Positions 22,929 to 35,198 of a stretch of 64,000 bases of DNA are shown piece after piece (the stretch's first letter is position 1; each line of letters begins with the position of its first letter). Source of the DNA: Lepas anatifera. Its lineage: Eukaryota; Arthropoda; Thecostraca; Lepadidae. The notes beneath the pieces were generated by a model, which was given only the letters and a program-made list of their open reading frames with translations, was not told the DNA's origin and searched no databases. Location of the stretch: assembly GCA_034440635.1 (NCBI GenBank), contig JAOTON010000322.1, forward strand, positions 1-64,000. Direction: 5' to 3'. Position numbers and translations under genes: made by a program.

Positions 22929-24178
22929 TTAACCCTATTTCCGGCAGGGGGCTAATATTGCCCCCCTTCAGGTTTTTCAAGAATATCTCCGAAACGGCTT
23001 GCGATAGAACTTTGAAACTTCCTGACTTTTCCTAAAACTAGTACAGGCAGGTTTTCTGAAATTTTCAAGATTATATATTTACCAGGGGCGGAGCTATGGC
23101 TGGGTTTCTGGGGAGGTTCTATCCACAAACCAAGTATTATCGTATGCGATGGGTTTTTTTTTGTAAAAGGAAGCCGTCTCTGCTGATCCTGATACCAGTT
23201 ATATGGTTTTATGATATCATTTTTTATGTGAGATGATAGTGCATTCACAATTGTCACTATTTGTATTCATCAGGGGCGGTTACAGCAGTTCAAAATGGGG
23301 GGAATGTTATCAAGAAGGACTAAACGTTAGTAAGTGAGAAGACTGCTTACAGCCGTGTCAGGGCGAATACAATTGGGTATATGAAAATTCAAAATAGTTA
23401 TAACCCAATTCTAGATTACCAGAGGCGTGTCCAGTCACTACACATTTTCAAAATGTATATTCCCAGCCAGTATCACCGCCGCGACTCAATATCGTTGTAT
23501 ATTGAAAATGTGTTTCCAATCACCCCCACCCCCCCCACGACGAGTCCTTGATCCGCCTATGTCACCCCCTTTCCCAGAGCTGCCATAGGAGGGTAAAAAT
23601 TATCAGAAATTAAATTTCAACTAGTCGAGGGACTAATATACTCATGCATACCATTCGCATATTGTTGGTATGTATTTTACCCCACTGTTTTACCTTACTG
23701 CATCCGCCCCTGATGAGTTTTTCACTTTTTTCTCATTTATTTATGTGTCAAAGATGCCAAGCAGTATATGACGGCTTCTAATCCGCGTAACAAAAACTTT
23801 TTAGGTTGTAGATATTTCCCCTCATAGTCCTGGTCCTGGAACTGCCATTGAATTTCGAATTTTTGCGTAACTCGAGTATATGAAAATTTTGGGTCAATTA
23901 TTTGTAAATCTGAACTAGTTTTGTGAAAATCGTACAACAGAGACAAGGGTTATGGAAAATCTAAAAAATACACAAAAATTGTATATTTTGCACGACCTTC
24001 TCCTAAAAAATAAAAATTTTGAAATTTTCTTTTTTCAAAATAAAGTTTAGCAGCAGAGGAATCTATGGCACTTTGAATTTTCAAAATCGGCCGGTTAGAT
24101 TACGAGATCTTAGGGGGGCCGATATTGCCCCCCTGCCGGAAATAGGGGTAGCCGGGAGCCTGACGGAAATAGGGTTAA
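22929..24178. mobile_element. TTAA element D inserted in C1
   Basis: 1250 bp. Left end TTAACCCTATTTCCGGCAGG and right end CGGAAATAGGGTTAA are inverted, each followed inward by GATATTGCCCCCC-like sequence. Copy C4 has the empty site (TTTGCTTAATCATTGCATA at about 62188). D is AT-rich and, unlike families A-C and E, has almost no AGGTCA. It holds further insertions. Confidence 0.88.
23271..23712. mobile_element. Element with CAGGGGCGG inverted ends, inside D
   Basis: CAGGGGCGGTTACAGCAG at the left and, reverse-complemented, CAGGGGCGGATGCAGTAAGG at the right. 442 bp, AT-rich, no ORF. A partial relative starts at 23083 (CAGGGGCGGAGC). Target duplication not clear. Confidence 0.5.
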
Positions 24179-25254
24179 GCATTGCATATTTGAGTGAAAA
24201 TAGCCGATATTGACCTAATTTGACCTCTGGAGGTCAAACCATTGAACTGAGCACTAAAACATGTAAAGTAATTTCTTACTGAATTCACGCAAGCTTTCTA
24301 GTGCACTTTGCAGATTTGCGCTAACGCCCATATTTTCGGAGTTAGAGGGGGGGGCGCTGGACCACCGGTGGGGCGCGGGATATGACTATACTAGGTCAAA
24401 GCATAAAAATGGACTGGCCTAAGGTCAGCTCAAGACCACCATCTGACCTAGCATAGTCAATATGCATATCTGTCGACTCATAATACACATCCAAATGTAA
24501 TGGTATCAAACTAAAAGACTAAATCGTCATTTTCAGTAAAGTTATTGGCCTAAGTCTGAAAATCTGCTTAAGTAGCCCCAGATGACCTCTCAGAAGGTTA
24601 CAGGTCTAAACTTGCAGCATGAACCTTGGAAGGGGCCCATGATACCACGATTTTGGAATATAAAGCTATTTCAAGCTTTATCTACAGAAGTGGAGCAGTT
24701 TTTTGCCCAACTCCTGTTTCCCCATGCATTTCTAATGAAGAAGTCAGGCTTCGTATCTGACCCCGGGCCATCGATATAGAAAATCCAGGAATGTGTTTTG
24801 TGGCGCTCGGTGGGCCAATTATTTAATATGAGTTTTAATTGGATAGACTGTCTCTGTTCTTACTTGTGTTATTTTAAACTTGTTTGGTGATAAGGTCACT
24901 TGTCCTGCACTGATGACTTGATCTGGGATGACCCGACCTCAACAAATTTTGGAAAAGTTTCAGAATTGATCACAAATAAGGTGTACCAGGTACGGTGGCG
25001 CCATGCTCCACCGTGTTTGGGTGCCGCCGGATAAAAAACAAAACCTGAGGGAGTGTTTAAACACTCCCCCTGGGTGAAGGTTATACTTCGATCAAAAGAG
25101 GAAAAGAGGATAATGTTTAAGCCCTGGACGACAAGGTCCATAACTATTGCCTTGTATTAAGAAATGTGTTGCTGCTCGAACACTTTCTCACTTACAGCTA
25201 GCTTTCCATGTACATACCATCGTGATGTATGTACACACGTTACGTTGCATACAA

Positions 25255-26095
25255 AACCCGGTAGCGCCTGGGCTCTGTTTGCACCCACCAGCACCTTGGG
25301 CTCCGATCGGACCCCCTACAATCTCAGGAAACAGAGGTGATACGGAAATAGCTGAAACGCTGCTGGAAGCGCCTTACCGTCTTCTACTCTCAAGCCGAGT
25401 TTGAACCATATCCGTTGACCCGTAACGTCACAGAGGGCCAACATGTGTCAAATTTTTCCCTATTTAGGAAATCCTTTATAATCTGTAGACCAAAACCAAA
25501 GACATGCGTGTGTTTGTCTTCATACAAGAATGCAAAATATATGTATCATGACCGTAAAAGGTCAAATTGTGGCCCTGACCTCAGGTCAGCGTCAAATAAT
25601 TACATTTCAGTGAATGCTGTACATCATTAGAATCCCTGGGTCATCCTCGTCACTATAATAAAATCCATTGTTGTATTTTATATCGTCATAAGTTATAGAT
25701 ATATGAAACTTTCGAAAACCCTGACCTCTGGTGACGTCTGGTGACCTTTGACCTGTACTCTAAATGGATGCCCACATGCAGATTTTTCCCTTCAAGAGCT
25801 TTGAAGTGATGTTAAAAAAACTTCATCTAACTCTTCTAGAGGCCAAGTTACACTCTGGTTTTGCCAACCTCATTTTAGAAGCCCATAATCGCCTTACATG
25901 AGTTTAGAAATGACGTCATAACTCATTGACCTAGTCTAACCTAATACCAATTTTGGTCATAATTCTCCAAATTGATGAACCTAAAGGTGTGCAAAGTGAC
26001 AAGCCGCTCATTTAAATCGGCTCGGAATCATCTGCGAAAAGCCAAGGGGTCTGATCGAATCCCCCCATGAGGTGGAGCGATAAGGTAACTAATTA
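25255..26095 (+). mobile_element. Family F element (degraded)
   Basis: GGGCTCCGATCGGACCCCC near the left and GGGGTCTGATCGAATCCCCC near the right are inverted. The right half aligns with 40170-40446 (GAAATGACGTCATAACTC block). AGGTCA/TGACCT hexamers are present. TTAA edges are lost. Confidence 0.55.
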
Positions 26096-26789
26096 ATACT
26101 GCGAGAGGAGACGCTAAATATTAGAAGCAAAATTGGGACACTGCCTGGAGGTATCACTTCTGACAAAGGTATGTAAGTATGTACATATGTACATCAGCTC
26201 ACTGCCTCCAGTAAGTGAAAGGGCCCTATACTTTGCAAGAGTTTGAAGTTAAGAGTTAGAGAGAGACGGAAAAACTAACGATGCTCAAGCAGTCCAGAAA
26301 TTGTCTAGTTGATTGCCTTTTCCAAGTCAAGAAGAGCGCTTACTTGCACCCGCACTTCCAACATTGGAAGTAAGCTTACATGTATGTATATATACAAGCA
26401 TTTTCAAACCCAGAGGTCAAATCATCGAGTGTCGGGGACGTGAGCCATTGAGAGCACAATTCCGATGGCTCAACAATAAGAATGGGATAGGTCTCCAGAA
26501 AATATATTACATGACCTTTCGGAGGTGCTGTTATAGGCGTAAATATCATAATAGCTCCGTCGCCGGAAAAAATTCTAATGAGGCAATTGAAACGTTTTTT
26601 TCTTCCACACTTTAAACGTTCTATGTTATGCTTAAACATCTCCCTTGAATTAGAGCTAATTTGTGGAGTAGTGTACGCAGATTTAGTAAGATCAGCACAG
26701 CTTTTTGAATTGCTGGGTTAGCAGGGCATAACTTTTACTAAAATATCAATGAATACTGTAGGACATTGTGAGCATATATGAAGGCTGCC

Positions 26790-27827
26790 TTAGCCCGCAC
26801 CCCGGTGGGGCTCCGAGCCACCTTCGCCCTGACGTTTTAGGGCGCGCCGACATCTGGGGTCATACGGCCCACCTTTGCCCTGGTGGGGGGTGTTTGAACA
26901 CTCCCCTCGATCTCGGCCCCTATGCGGGATAGCGAAAAAACGGAACGCTGGTGGATAGCTCATAAAATTTCATGAAGAAACTATATCAGTCACTTGTTGG
27001 CTCGGGTCAATATTGAGGTCATGACAGGTCAAAGAAAGTGGCATTTTGAGTAGAGTTTTGGGCTCTAGTGTCTGACAGAGTTAAGTTAGAATCATTTTTA
27101 GGCACGATTCGCTTCCTCTCGTCACAGGGAATCGAATGATGTATAATAAGACCATACTAGGTCAAAACACAAAAATTACTTCACCTCAGATTAGGTCAAG
27201 GTCACTTTTTAACCTAGTATGGTCAATATGCATATCAATCGACTCGCAATAGCAATTTGAACGCAATGATATCAAAACAAAAACTTTATCATCATTTCAT
27301 GCAAAGTTATTGACCTAAGTCTGAAAACTGCTTAAATTTCCCCGGATGACCTCTCAAAGGTCACAGGTCACAAATTGCAGCATGAACCTGGAAAGGGGCC
27401 CAGGGTACGATGATTTGGAGAATATAAAGGTATTCTCAGCTCTATCTTCACAAATACAGCCAAATTTCTGTTTTTCTCATGTACTTCCAATGGAGAGGTC
27501 ATGGTCCGTACTTGACCTTAGGTCATCGATATAAAAAATCCCGGAAAAATGTTGCATCACTTGGTGGGCCCATTATGTGTTATAAGTTTCAATCTAATAG
27601 ATTTACCCATTTCTTACTTATGCCACCTTAAATATTTTTTAGATGAGGTCACTTGACCTGCACTGGTGACCTGACCTGACATGACCCAACCTTAATATTT
27701 TGGTGAAAATTGTGGAATCGATCAAGAATAAGGTGTGCCAAGTACAGTGACGCTTCGCGCCACCGTTTTTTCGTGCCGCCGGGGGGAGGTGTTCAAACAC
27801 TCCCTCCTCCACCGGGGCGAGGGTTAA
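26790..27827 (+). mobile_element. TTAA element B2 (family B), near-complete
   Basis: Starts TTAGCCCGCACCCCGGTGGG (decayed TTAA) and ends CACCGGGGCGAGGGTTAA. Holds the B-specific GTTTGAACACTCCCC/GTTCAAACACTCCCT pair near its ends and an AGGTCA-rich core. 1038 bp. Confidence 0.82.
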
Positions 27828-28129
27828 GGGTCTCGGCATCTGCCGGAATCGATTGTTCTCCCACTTTAGAAAAAGAAGAAGAAAAGATATCCAATATTTT
27901 TCTGGGAATGTGAACAGAAGGTAAAATAGAGCTCATATCGGTGCAGTTTATATTCAAAGAGAAGCCGTTTTAAAGAGGGGTTCAATTTTCTATGATAACC
28001 CCACTTTTATAGGAAACGACGCCCCTGGGCACATGAATTTACTTTTGATTATGAATCATTAGTCTCACATCACGCTTTGTCGTGTAAGTACTGATATCTA
28101 AGCATACTTAAGTCCGAGAAAGAAGCACT

Positions 28130-29093
28130 AACTCAGAATTTCTTGGCACCTATTGGATACCCGATTACCCGATAACCCGCTTTCAGTGACCGGTGAGTCA
28201 CGGGTCTGAACACCAGGCACGGCCACGGGTCACCTACCTGTGAGTGACGGCCAACTTGCGTAACTGCGGCTGGAATTTTCTCACAGTTTGGCGTACGAGG
28301 GACGTGACTGAACACTGTACCGGGTTTGTTGCCGATTGGAGCTATAGCCGTGGCTGGACTCAGTCTAGTACTGAGACTTGTCGAGTATCGTTTAGAAGTA
28401 AAGTCAAAGGCGGATCCAAACAGAGGGGAGGGGGCAAAAGGCACTCCCTTTCCACCACCTAACTGCACAATTTTTGTTGATTTGCTAAAGAAAGACGCGG
28501 TGTCTTTCACAAATTTGGGCCCGTTGCTCCTCCCCCCCCCACCACCTCGGCCTGGGTTCGACACTGCCCGGTGTACGCATGTTACAGCCGGGACCGCGTC
28601 TGCAATCAGCTGTATTTTAAATGTCATCTTCACGGCGTTGTCTATCTCTGACTTATCAGACCTCATCTCTCGGTGACAATTTGGACGGGTTTAGTCAAGG
28701 TCGCATAGACAGGGAAAGGATGCGTGGCAATTATTCTGGGTAAGAGTTAATTCTTTTATTTATACTGCACACGCATTTCTAGTAGGTATCACGCATTAGG
28801 TTAGAAATGGTCTAACGGATCCAGAATTTTATGGATTTCTGCGCTTGCAAGCCGATAGTTCTCTACGAGCTACTATTTATGGAGCCTGCAAATGCGATAT
28901 AAGGGTCAGAAGCTATTCGCAAAATGCTCTGGTCATCTGCGTTCTGTCCAGTTTCAGAATATTTTGTTATGACTTTCCGAAAAATAGGATACATACCCAT
29001 ATGATAGCCAGATTACAGCTCTTTAAGGTCAAGTTAAAGGGAAATTTAGAACTGAAATGAATAAGTTACACCTCAAAATAAGTCAATTGAAAT
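28130..29093. other. No gene or element recognised
   Basis: An open frame of 177 codons on the minus strand (28133-28666) spans C/G runs and shows no domain. The stretch around 28405-28540 has GGCGGATCC and long C-runs like the ends of short DNA elements. Nothing else stands out. Confidence 0.5.
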
Positions 29094-30093
29094 TTAACAC
29101 GCGCTCCGCTGGGGGAGTGAAAGTCGCCCCCCCTCCTGATTTTCCCCAGATAACGCAAAAACGAATAGGCGCAGAACAACGAAACTTACAGTACCCTATC
29201 CCTGATCAATTTCTTAGGCCAGTTCATGTCAGGTCAAGGAGCTATCCAAGGTCAAGTGACCCGACCTTAAAGCCTAAAATCACGAGTTTGAAGCGGCGCC
29301 TAGGGAATATCTGCCATCCGATCAGTTTGAAACTTTCACAATATGATAGGGTCATTAGGGTCTATAAATCTGCTATCTCAGAGTTTTGATATTGTTGACC
29401 TAAGGTGGGGTCAATTTTTTGGTCACCCCCATTATAAGTATATGGTGAAAAATTGAAAGTGCTTGTTTTCAGTAAATACTGGATAGATTAGGCTAAAAAT
29501 CCTCACACCGTGTATTCTTACCACGATCTTGACCATAAAGTTGAGTTTTTGACCATCTGACGCCTCAAAGATCATGTGAGGTCACAGGAGCATAGCGTGA
29601 TTGTTTTGCCAATAACTTTTGACTGGATGGAAATAAAGCTCCCATTTTGCTTGCATTGTGCTTATATTGTCACGGGGAGTCGATCGATATGCAACATGAC
29701 CATACCACGTCACTCTGTGCCGCTGACCTAGCTCGAGGTCAGTTCATTTTATTCATTTGACCTAGCAAGGTCTTAATATATATCATTCGATTCGCCGCGA
29801 TGAGAGAAATTCAATGATGCATAAATATTTGTTGTAGCTTCCCGGAGTACAGATCTAGAGAGAGAAACGTACACTGCCCTGTTGTAAGGCTATGGAACCT
29901 TATTTGACCTATACTGACCTCAATACTGACCTGAAATAAAAATGTTCCCTATTATTTTTTCGTCTCGTCAAGAGCTTTCAAACCCCGTCCCTAATTTTTT
30001 TAGCTTTCCTAGAAAATGAGATATGGAGGGGGTGAAATACGCCCCCCACAGCGGGGCGCGTCATGCCAGGGACCCCAGCGGGGCGCGTATTAA
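29094..30093 (+). mobile_element. TTAA element G (single copy in window)
   Basis: Starts TTAACACGCGCTCCGCTGGG and ends CCCAGCGGGGCGCGTATTAA. 1000 bp with GC-rich ends and an interior rich in AGGTCA/TGACCT, though the core differs from families A, B, C and E. Confidence 0.78.
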
Positions 30094-30348
30094 AATACCT
30101 AGGCTAATTTAAAATTAGCTCAAAACACCCGTACTTGTGTAATATGCTTAAATCTCCATTCCCTGCAGGAGGGTCATTTTTGTCCCATAGGACCATTTCC
30201 TCTGCAGAGTATAGAAGTGGGAGATATTTAAGAAGGTTAACCAAACCCCAGGTTACACTAAACCCCTCTAAGTGATCTTTTGTCTGCTCAACAGAATAAA
30301 TATGCTACGACATAGAAGAAAAAGTAATAATATATGGACATATATCTA

Positions 30349-30530
30349 ACAATTAGGCTCACTTTGAAAAAATATACAAGTGTATTTAAGCTGTTGTCAA
30401 TGGTAGGCATCTACCTTTCACACATTGAATAACATATTTTCAACCTAACAATTAGGCCCACTTTAAAATACTACACCTGTGTATTTAAGCCGATGTCAAT
30501 GGTAGGCATCTACCTTTCATACACCTTGAA
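30349..30530. repeat. Tandem direct repeat, two ~85-bp units
   Basis: AACAATTAGGC...TGTATTTAAGC...GTCAATGGTAGGCATCTACC occurs twice with the same internal order, about 98 nt apart. Near the start of the retroelement remnant that follows. Confidence 0.75.
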
Positions 30531-30534
30531 GTTA

Positions 30535-31260
30535 ACACAACTAAAACTCAGCTCATTGCCTTTGGAACTCGTCAAAATATCCGCCATCTTCCACAACCTA
30601 AAGTATCCTTCTGTGATCAATCTTTGGAACCATGTTCAGAGGTGAAAAAATTCAGGAGTCATCTTCGACCGCTCATTGACCTGGGATGCGCATGCCGCTC
30701 TTCTCACCCGCCAGTGCATGAGCGTGCTGACCGGCCTGCCCCATGTGCGGCATTATCTACCTGATGGCATCATCACGATTCTTGTAACAGCCCTAATTCT
30801 CTCGCGGGTCAGGTACTGTTTCTCTTTATACGGAAGTGGGTCAAAAAGGAATATGGTCAAAGTTCAAAAATACTCAATTTTGGAGCTCGTAAGATTTTTT
30901 TTGTCGCAGAAAGTTTGATCACGTGTCTGATCTGCGAGAGAGCCTGGGCTGGCTCTCAGCTGAACAGATGGCTGATTTTAGTCTTGCAACCCTGACTCAC
31001 AAAGTTTTAGCTTACGATGAGCCAGAATTTTTAGCACCAATGTTGCAGACAAACTCGTCCTAACGTGAACGTGCCACTCGTCAGGATCTGATGTTGTATA
31101 ATCCTAGACCAAGAGCAGAGACCGCGAAACGTAGATTTGAGAGCCAAGCCCCATCTCTATATAACAGTTTGCCATCAGACTTGAGAGAGCTGGACCCAAA
31201 GCGGTTCCCGCGAGCGCTGCGCCGCTATTTGTTTGGCAGTGTAACCCACTTACACGATTG
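30535..31260 (+). pseudogene. Decayed non-LTR retrotransposon: C-terminal part of the reverse transcriptase ORF
   Basis: Conceptual pieces in shifting frames read TTKTQLIAFGTRQN, then FDRSLTWDAHAALLTRQC, LTGLPHVRHYLPDG, LVTALILSRVRYCFSLYGSG, RKFDHVSDLRESLGWLSAEQ, RFESQAPSLYNSLPSDLREL. This is the familiar region after the catalytic YxDD in CR1/Jockey-like LINE proteins. At least two frameshifts and one stop are present, and the catalytic core, endonuclease and 5' part are missing. It is a dead 5'-truncated copy. Confidence 0.82.
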
Positions 31261-31269
31261 AAATATATT

Positions 31270-32880
31270 AAAGTTATATCCAAACAAAGTGTGGTGGCTA
31301 TTACATTCGAAGGTGAAAAATTCACACTAGCCTTTTTCATCTAGTAATAGTGTCTCGTTTAGAAAATTGTTTTGTGGCTCACAAGAAATGCAGCGGTTTC
31401 AGCGTTGATTATGTTATATTTTCGTAGGTGCGGGAGTGTCGAGCACGGGGGGTGTATGGTCGGAGATCTCTCCTCTATCCAGGTGGTCCTGGATTGGCTG
31501 GTGTGCACATCGCCATACAAACCCTATAGGAGACGATTAAATATCAGCAGGGTCCTAACCATGGGCATCGAAAAGGGGGGTTTACGGGTATGGGTGAACA
31601 CGTCCCACCAACTCACGAGGCAGAGGGATGTCACTCCAAAATTTTGGAATTCTCCCTAGATTTTTCGCATTTTATCCCTATAAGGTACCTGCGTGAACCT
31701 AAGTAAATGTATTGTTCAAGCCCATTGTTGGTAACGTTTTCAACGACAGCCAATATGATCCAAATGTTCCTCCCACCCCTTCCCCTGCACTCAATGCCAG
31801 TTCTTGATTCACCCCCAGTTAAAATTCCGTGGCGTTCTCCCTGGTTCTTTAGCTCCCCTTGGTTTCTTTAAATGTAACCCTTTAAATGTAACACTTTCAT
31901 AATATATCTATGGTTAACTTGTAGAGGTGTGCATGGAATGAAAAACTGAATGGAAATCATGAAATGTGATAGGAGTAGATTTTCAAGTTTTCTGCGGAAC
32001 GGGACAGAAAGGGACGATTTCATCTAAAAAGTTTCACAGGGAAAATGAACGGGATAGGATGGGACCAGCTTTTAGTACATTTTCCGGGACGAAACGGGAT
32101 GGGACATGCTTGATTTGAATGGAAAGGAATGGGTACTATTTTTTTACAAGCTGACATCAGACGACCAGCCTACTCCTAAAGCGGAGGATCAGTTTCCTTT
32201 TCTTGTGGTACCCAAACTTCTTCCAAACGATGGTTCGTGCTCTTCGCCACACTGCTAGCCAAAACTTGAGCACAAAAATAATTTGGACCTCTGTACTTTT
32301 ATACAATAATACACATTCAAAATTATTGGAGAATATTGTTTTCTGTAGCCAGCAGTTATAGTAGCTCGATCAATATCAATTAAAATAATTCAAGCGAAGC
32401 ATACCTAATGAAAGACAGCATCGACTTCAAATAAATGGGAAAGTTTGCAATCATTGCACTGGTCTTGAATTACATGCAGGAGTTTTAGAAACATGGCTAT
32501 TGTTAGCCTTTTAGCTGCAGTCAGCCAAAAATTTACCAATCAAAATAACTGGGCGATGTTAATAAAAAAGACAGTAACTGACTGAAATAAATGAAATGTC
32601 TGCCACACAACTACTGGCTAATTGTTCTGCATCGTGGCCATAATTCTTGGGATCGAGGTAGCCAGAGTATTATTGTCACGACATCCAGTTTTTAAGAATT
32701 CTAGAAAATGTATTTATATGAAACTCCATTCTAAGCTCAATTCGAGGTATTGCTACAATATGATCAAATGTTTGTGATTTTACCAATCCTATAATTTTGA
32801 TTCTGATGAAGGGCTGTGTCCGAATATATAATCTCAGTCTAATACATATATTTCACATCCAGGATTCGAGAGGGCAGGCC
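31270..32880. other. No gene recognised; a GGGATGGGAC-rich patch inside
   Basis: 31985-32105 repeats loose variants of GGGACAGAAAGGGACG, GGGATAGGATGGGACC and ACGGGATGGGAC, suggesting a decayed simple repeat. The rest is AT-rich without ORFs of interest. Confidence 0.5.
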
Positions 32881-32967
32881 ATTAACACGTGCACTGGAGG
32901 GGAGCTCGGAGGCCCCCACCCATTTCTCTGAGGTGGTCTAAAAATCCGAAATCGGTCAAAAACACTT

Positions 32968-33809
32968 TTAGCACGCGCATTGACGGAGGTCTAAGCCACC
33001 TTAGCCTTGACGGGGGCGGGTACCCGCCGCCCCCTAAGATCTCGAGAACACCGCTAGGTAGCGAAAAACAGTAAACGGCGTTGTATAGCCCATCCACTTC
33101 TCCATCAAAAATATTTGAACCATTTTTGTCAGGTCACATTTAAGGTCACAAGAGGTCAAAACATGCCATCATAGGGATAACATGTAAATTAAGTTTTTCG
33201 GCCATTACATCTGAACAAGTAAAGATAGAGTGAAATGACTTAAACTAATATGAATCCTCGCAGCAAGCCGAATCGAATTAAATATAACATGACCTTGCTA
33301 GGTCAAATCAAGGATTTGACCTAACCTGAGGTCAGGTCATGGTCAAATTTGGTAAAATACATATCATTAGAACTGCAATGACAAGGCAAATATAATGCAG
33401 TTAAAATAAATGCTCTATCTCTATTCATTACTGAGTTATTTAGTTAAAACCATTTCCCATGTATTTCAATGGAGAGGTCATGGCTCGTACCTGACCTTAG
33501 GTCATCGATATGAAAAATACCGGAACATGAGAACTCGGTAGGGCCATTGTGTGATATGAGTTTCAATCGGATAAGTTCACCCTGTTCTGACTTATGCTAT
33601 CTTAAACGTTTTTGAGGTCAGGTCACTTGACCTGTACTGGTGGCCTGACCTGAGATGGCCTAACCTTGAAATTTTCACAGACGTTGTAAGAAAGATGAGG
33701 GGAAAAGGTATGCCAAGCACAGCGGCGCTACGCACCGCCGTTTTTCTGCTCTCTCTGAAAACCCCAAGGAGGACGGGTACCCCCCGCCCCCCGTCAATGC
33801 GCGTGTTAA
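32968..33809 (-). mobile_element. TTAA element A3 (family A) inside E4
   Basis: Left edge TTAGCACGCGCATTGACGG (TTAA mutated), right edge GTCAATGCGCGTGTTAA. Full family A interior in reverse. Adjacent E4 sequence resumes with CTATAGGCTTCCAAAGTCAG, matching E1. Confidence 0.88.
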
Positions 33810-34235
33810 CCTATAGGCTTCCAAAGTCAGACCTGCATTCTGAGATTGTCAAAATCGTGCGGTCTGACCAGTTCTCTGGCATTGGAGACCGAATGGTGAC
33901 GTCATAACTCCACATAAACGGGACGATATGTTAAGATCATCTCACGTGAAGGTCAAGGTCAAGTTCAAAGGTCACAGGTCAAGGTACCGGGACTTACAAG
34001 CTCATTAGTTGACCAAGTGCTTCCGGTCAAATGACATAGTTTTGTTGGGGTTTTAGTGCACATCCATATTGGGATGTCATAGGTCAATGATCTTGAATGA
34101 CCTTGACACCAAAATTTTGGGAAAGTTTTTATGCCTTTTCTTTAAAACTCTGGTCCGTCATTAGTATATTTCCGACGTTTTCCTGCATAATTACGGCATT
34201 ACCAGATAGGTTCCCAGCACGGCCAAGTTTGAACC

Positions 34236-35198
34236 TTAACCCTCGTCCCGGTGGGGGGTGTCTGAACATCCCCTTCAAGTTTTTCCGCCGGCACGAAAAA
34301 ACTGCGGCGCGAAGCGCCGCCGTACTTGGCACACCTTATTCTTGATCGATTCCGCAGCTTTCTCCAAAATTTTAAGCATGGGTCATCTCAGGTCAGGTCA
34401 CCAGTGCAGGTCAAGTGGCATCATCTCAAAAAATGTTTAAGGTGGCATAAGTAAGAAATGGGTGAATCTATCGGATTTAAACTTATACCACATAATGACC
34501 CCACCGATTTCTACAACATGTGTTCCGGGATTTCTTATATCGAAGACCTTATGTTAAGTACGGACCATGGCCTCTCCATTGGAAATACATAAAAGAAATT
34601 GGGCTGTATTTGTGTAGATACAGCTGGTAATAGCTTTATATTCTCCAAATCGAAGTATCCTGGGCCCCTTGTTGCAATTTTTGACTTGTTACCTCTGAGA
34701 AGTCATCTGGAGCTACTTAAGCAGTTTTCAGACTTAGGTCAATAACTCTGCATGAAATGCTGATATAGTTTTTGCTTTTATACAATTGCGTTTGGATCGC
34801 TATTGCTAGTCGATTGATATGCATATTGACTATGTTAGGTCAAAATGACCTTGACCTGACCTGAATTCAGGTCATTTTTGTGTTTTGACCTATCATGGTC
34901 ATATTATACATAATTCGATTCGCCGTGACGAGAGGAAGTGAATGGTGCTTACACAAATGATTTTAACTCAATTCTGTCAGAAGCTAAAGCCCAAAAACTT
35001 TGCTCAACATGCCAACTTCTTTTACCTGTCATGACCTCAATATTGACCTGAGTCAAAAAGTGACTATTATTTGTATGAGCTATCCACCAGCCTTCACGTT
35101 TTTTCGCTATTCCGTATTGGAGCCGAGTTCGAGGGGGTGTTCAAACACCCCCTCATCAGGGCGAAGGTGGCTCGGAGGCCCACCGGGGCACGGGTTAA
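34236..35198 (-). mobile_element. TTAA element B3 (family B) inside E4
   Basis: TTAACCCTCGTCCCGGTGGG at the left, CACCGGGGCACGGGTTAA at the right, TTAA at both edges. Interior is family B in reverse, including the GCGGCGC...GCGCCGC hairpin near 34310 and the AGGTCA-rich core. Confidence 0.87.

Larger units (their letters stand above)
22136..24383 (+). mobile_element. Element C1 (family C) with ATAT flanks, carrying D
   Basis: Begins ATATCCCTCACCCCACCGGG and ends GGTGGGGCGCGGGATAT. The family C sequence is continuous across element D. Flanks are family B sequence, and uninterrupted family B copies have a single ATAT at this point (e.g. reverse strand at about 34.9 kb), so the target duplication here is ATAT, not TTAA. 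Confidence 0.82.
20710..25085 (+). mobile_element. TTAA element B1 (family B), shattered by later insertions
   Basis: Left part 20710-20815, middle part about 21960-22135, right part 24384-25085. Together these follow the order of the intact copy B2 at 26790-27827. Insertions include A4 at 21001-21847 within extra sequence and C1 at 22136-24383. The left end is truncated and lies about 50 bp beyond the carbonic anhydrase TATA-like element. Confidence 0.7.

Noticed and set aside
28133..28666. 177-codon minus-strand open frame
   Set aside because: Runs through C/G homopolymers and glycine runs; no domain, no splice context, overlapping frames open on the other strand. Likely chance in GC-rich repeat sequence.
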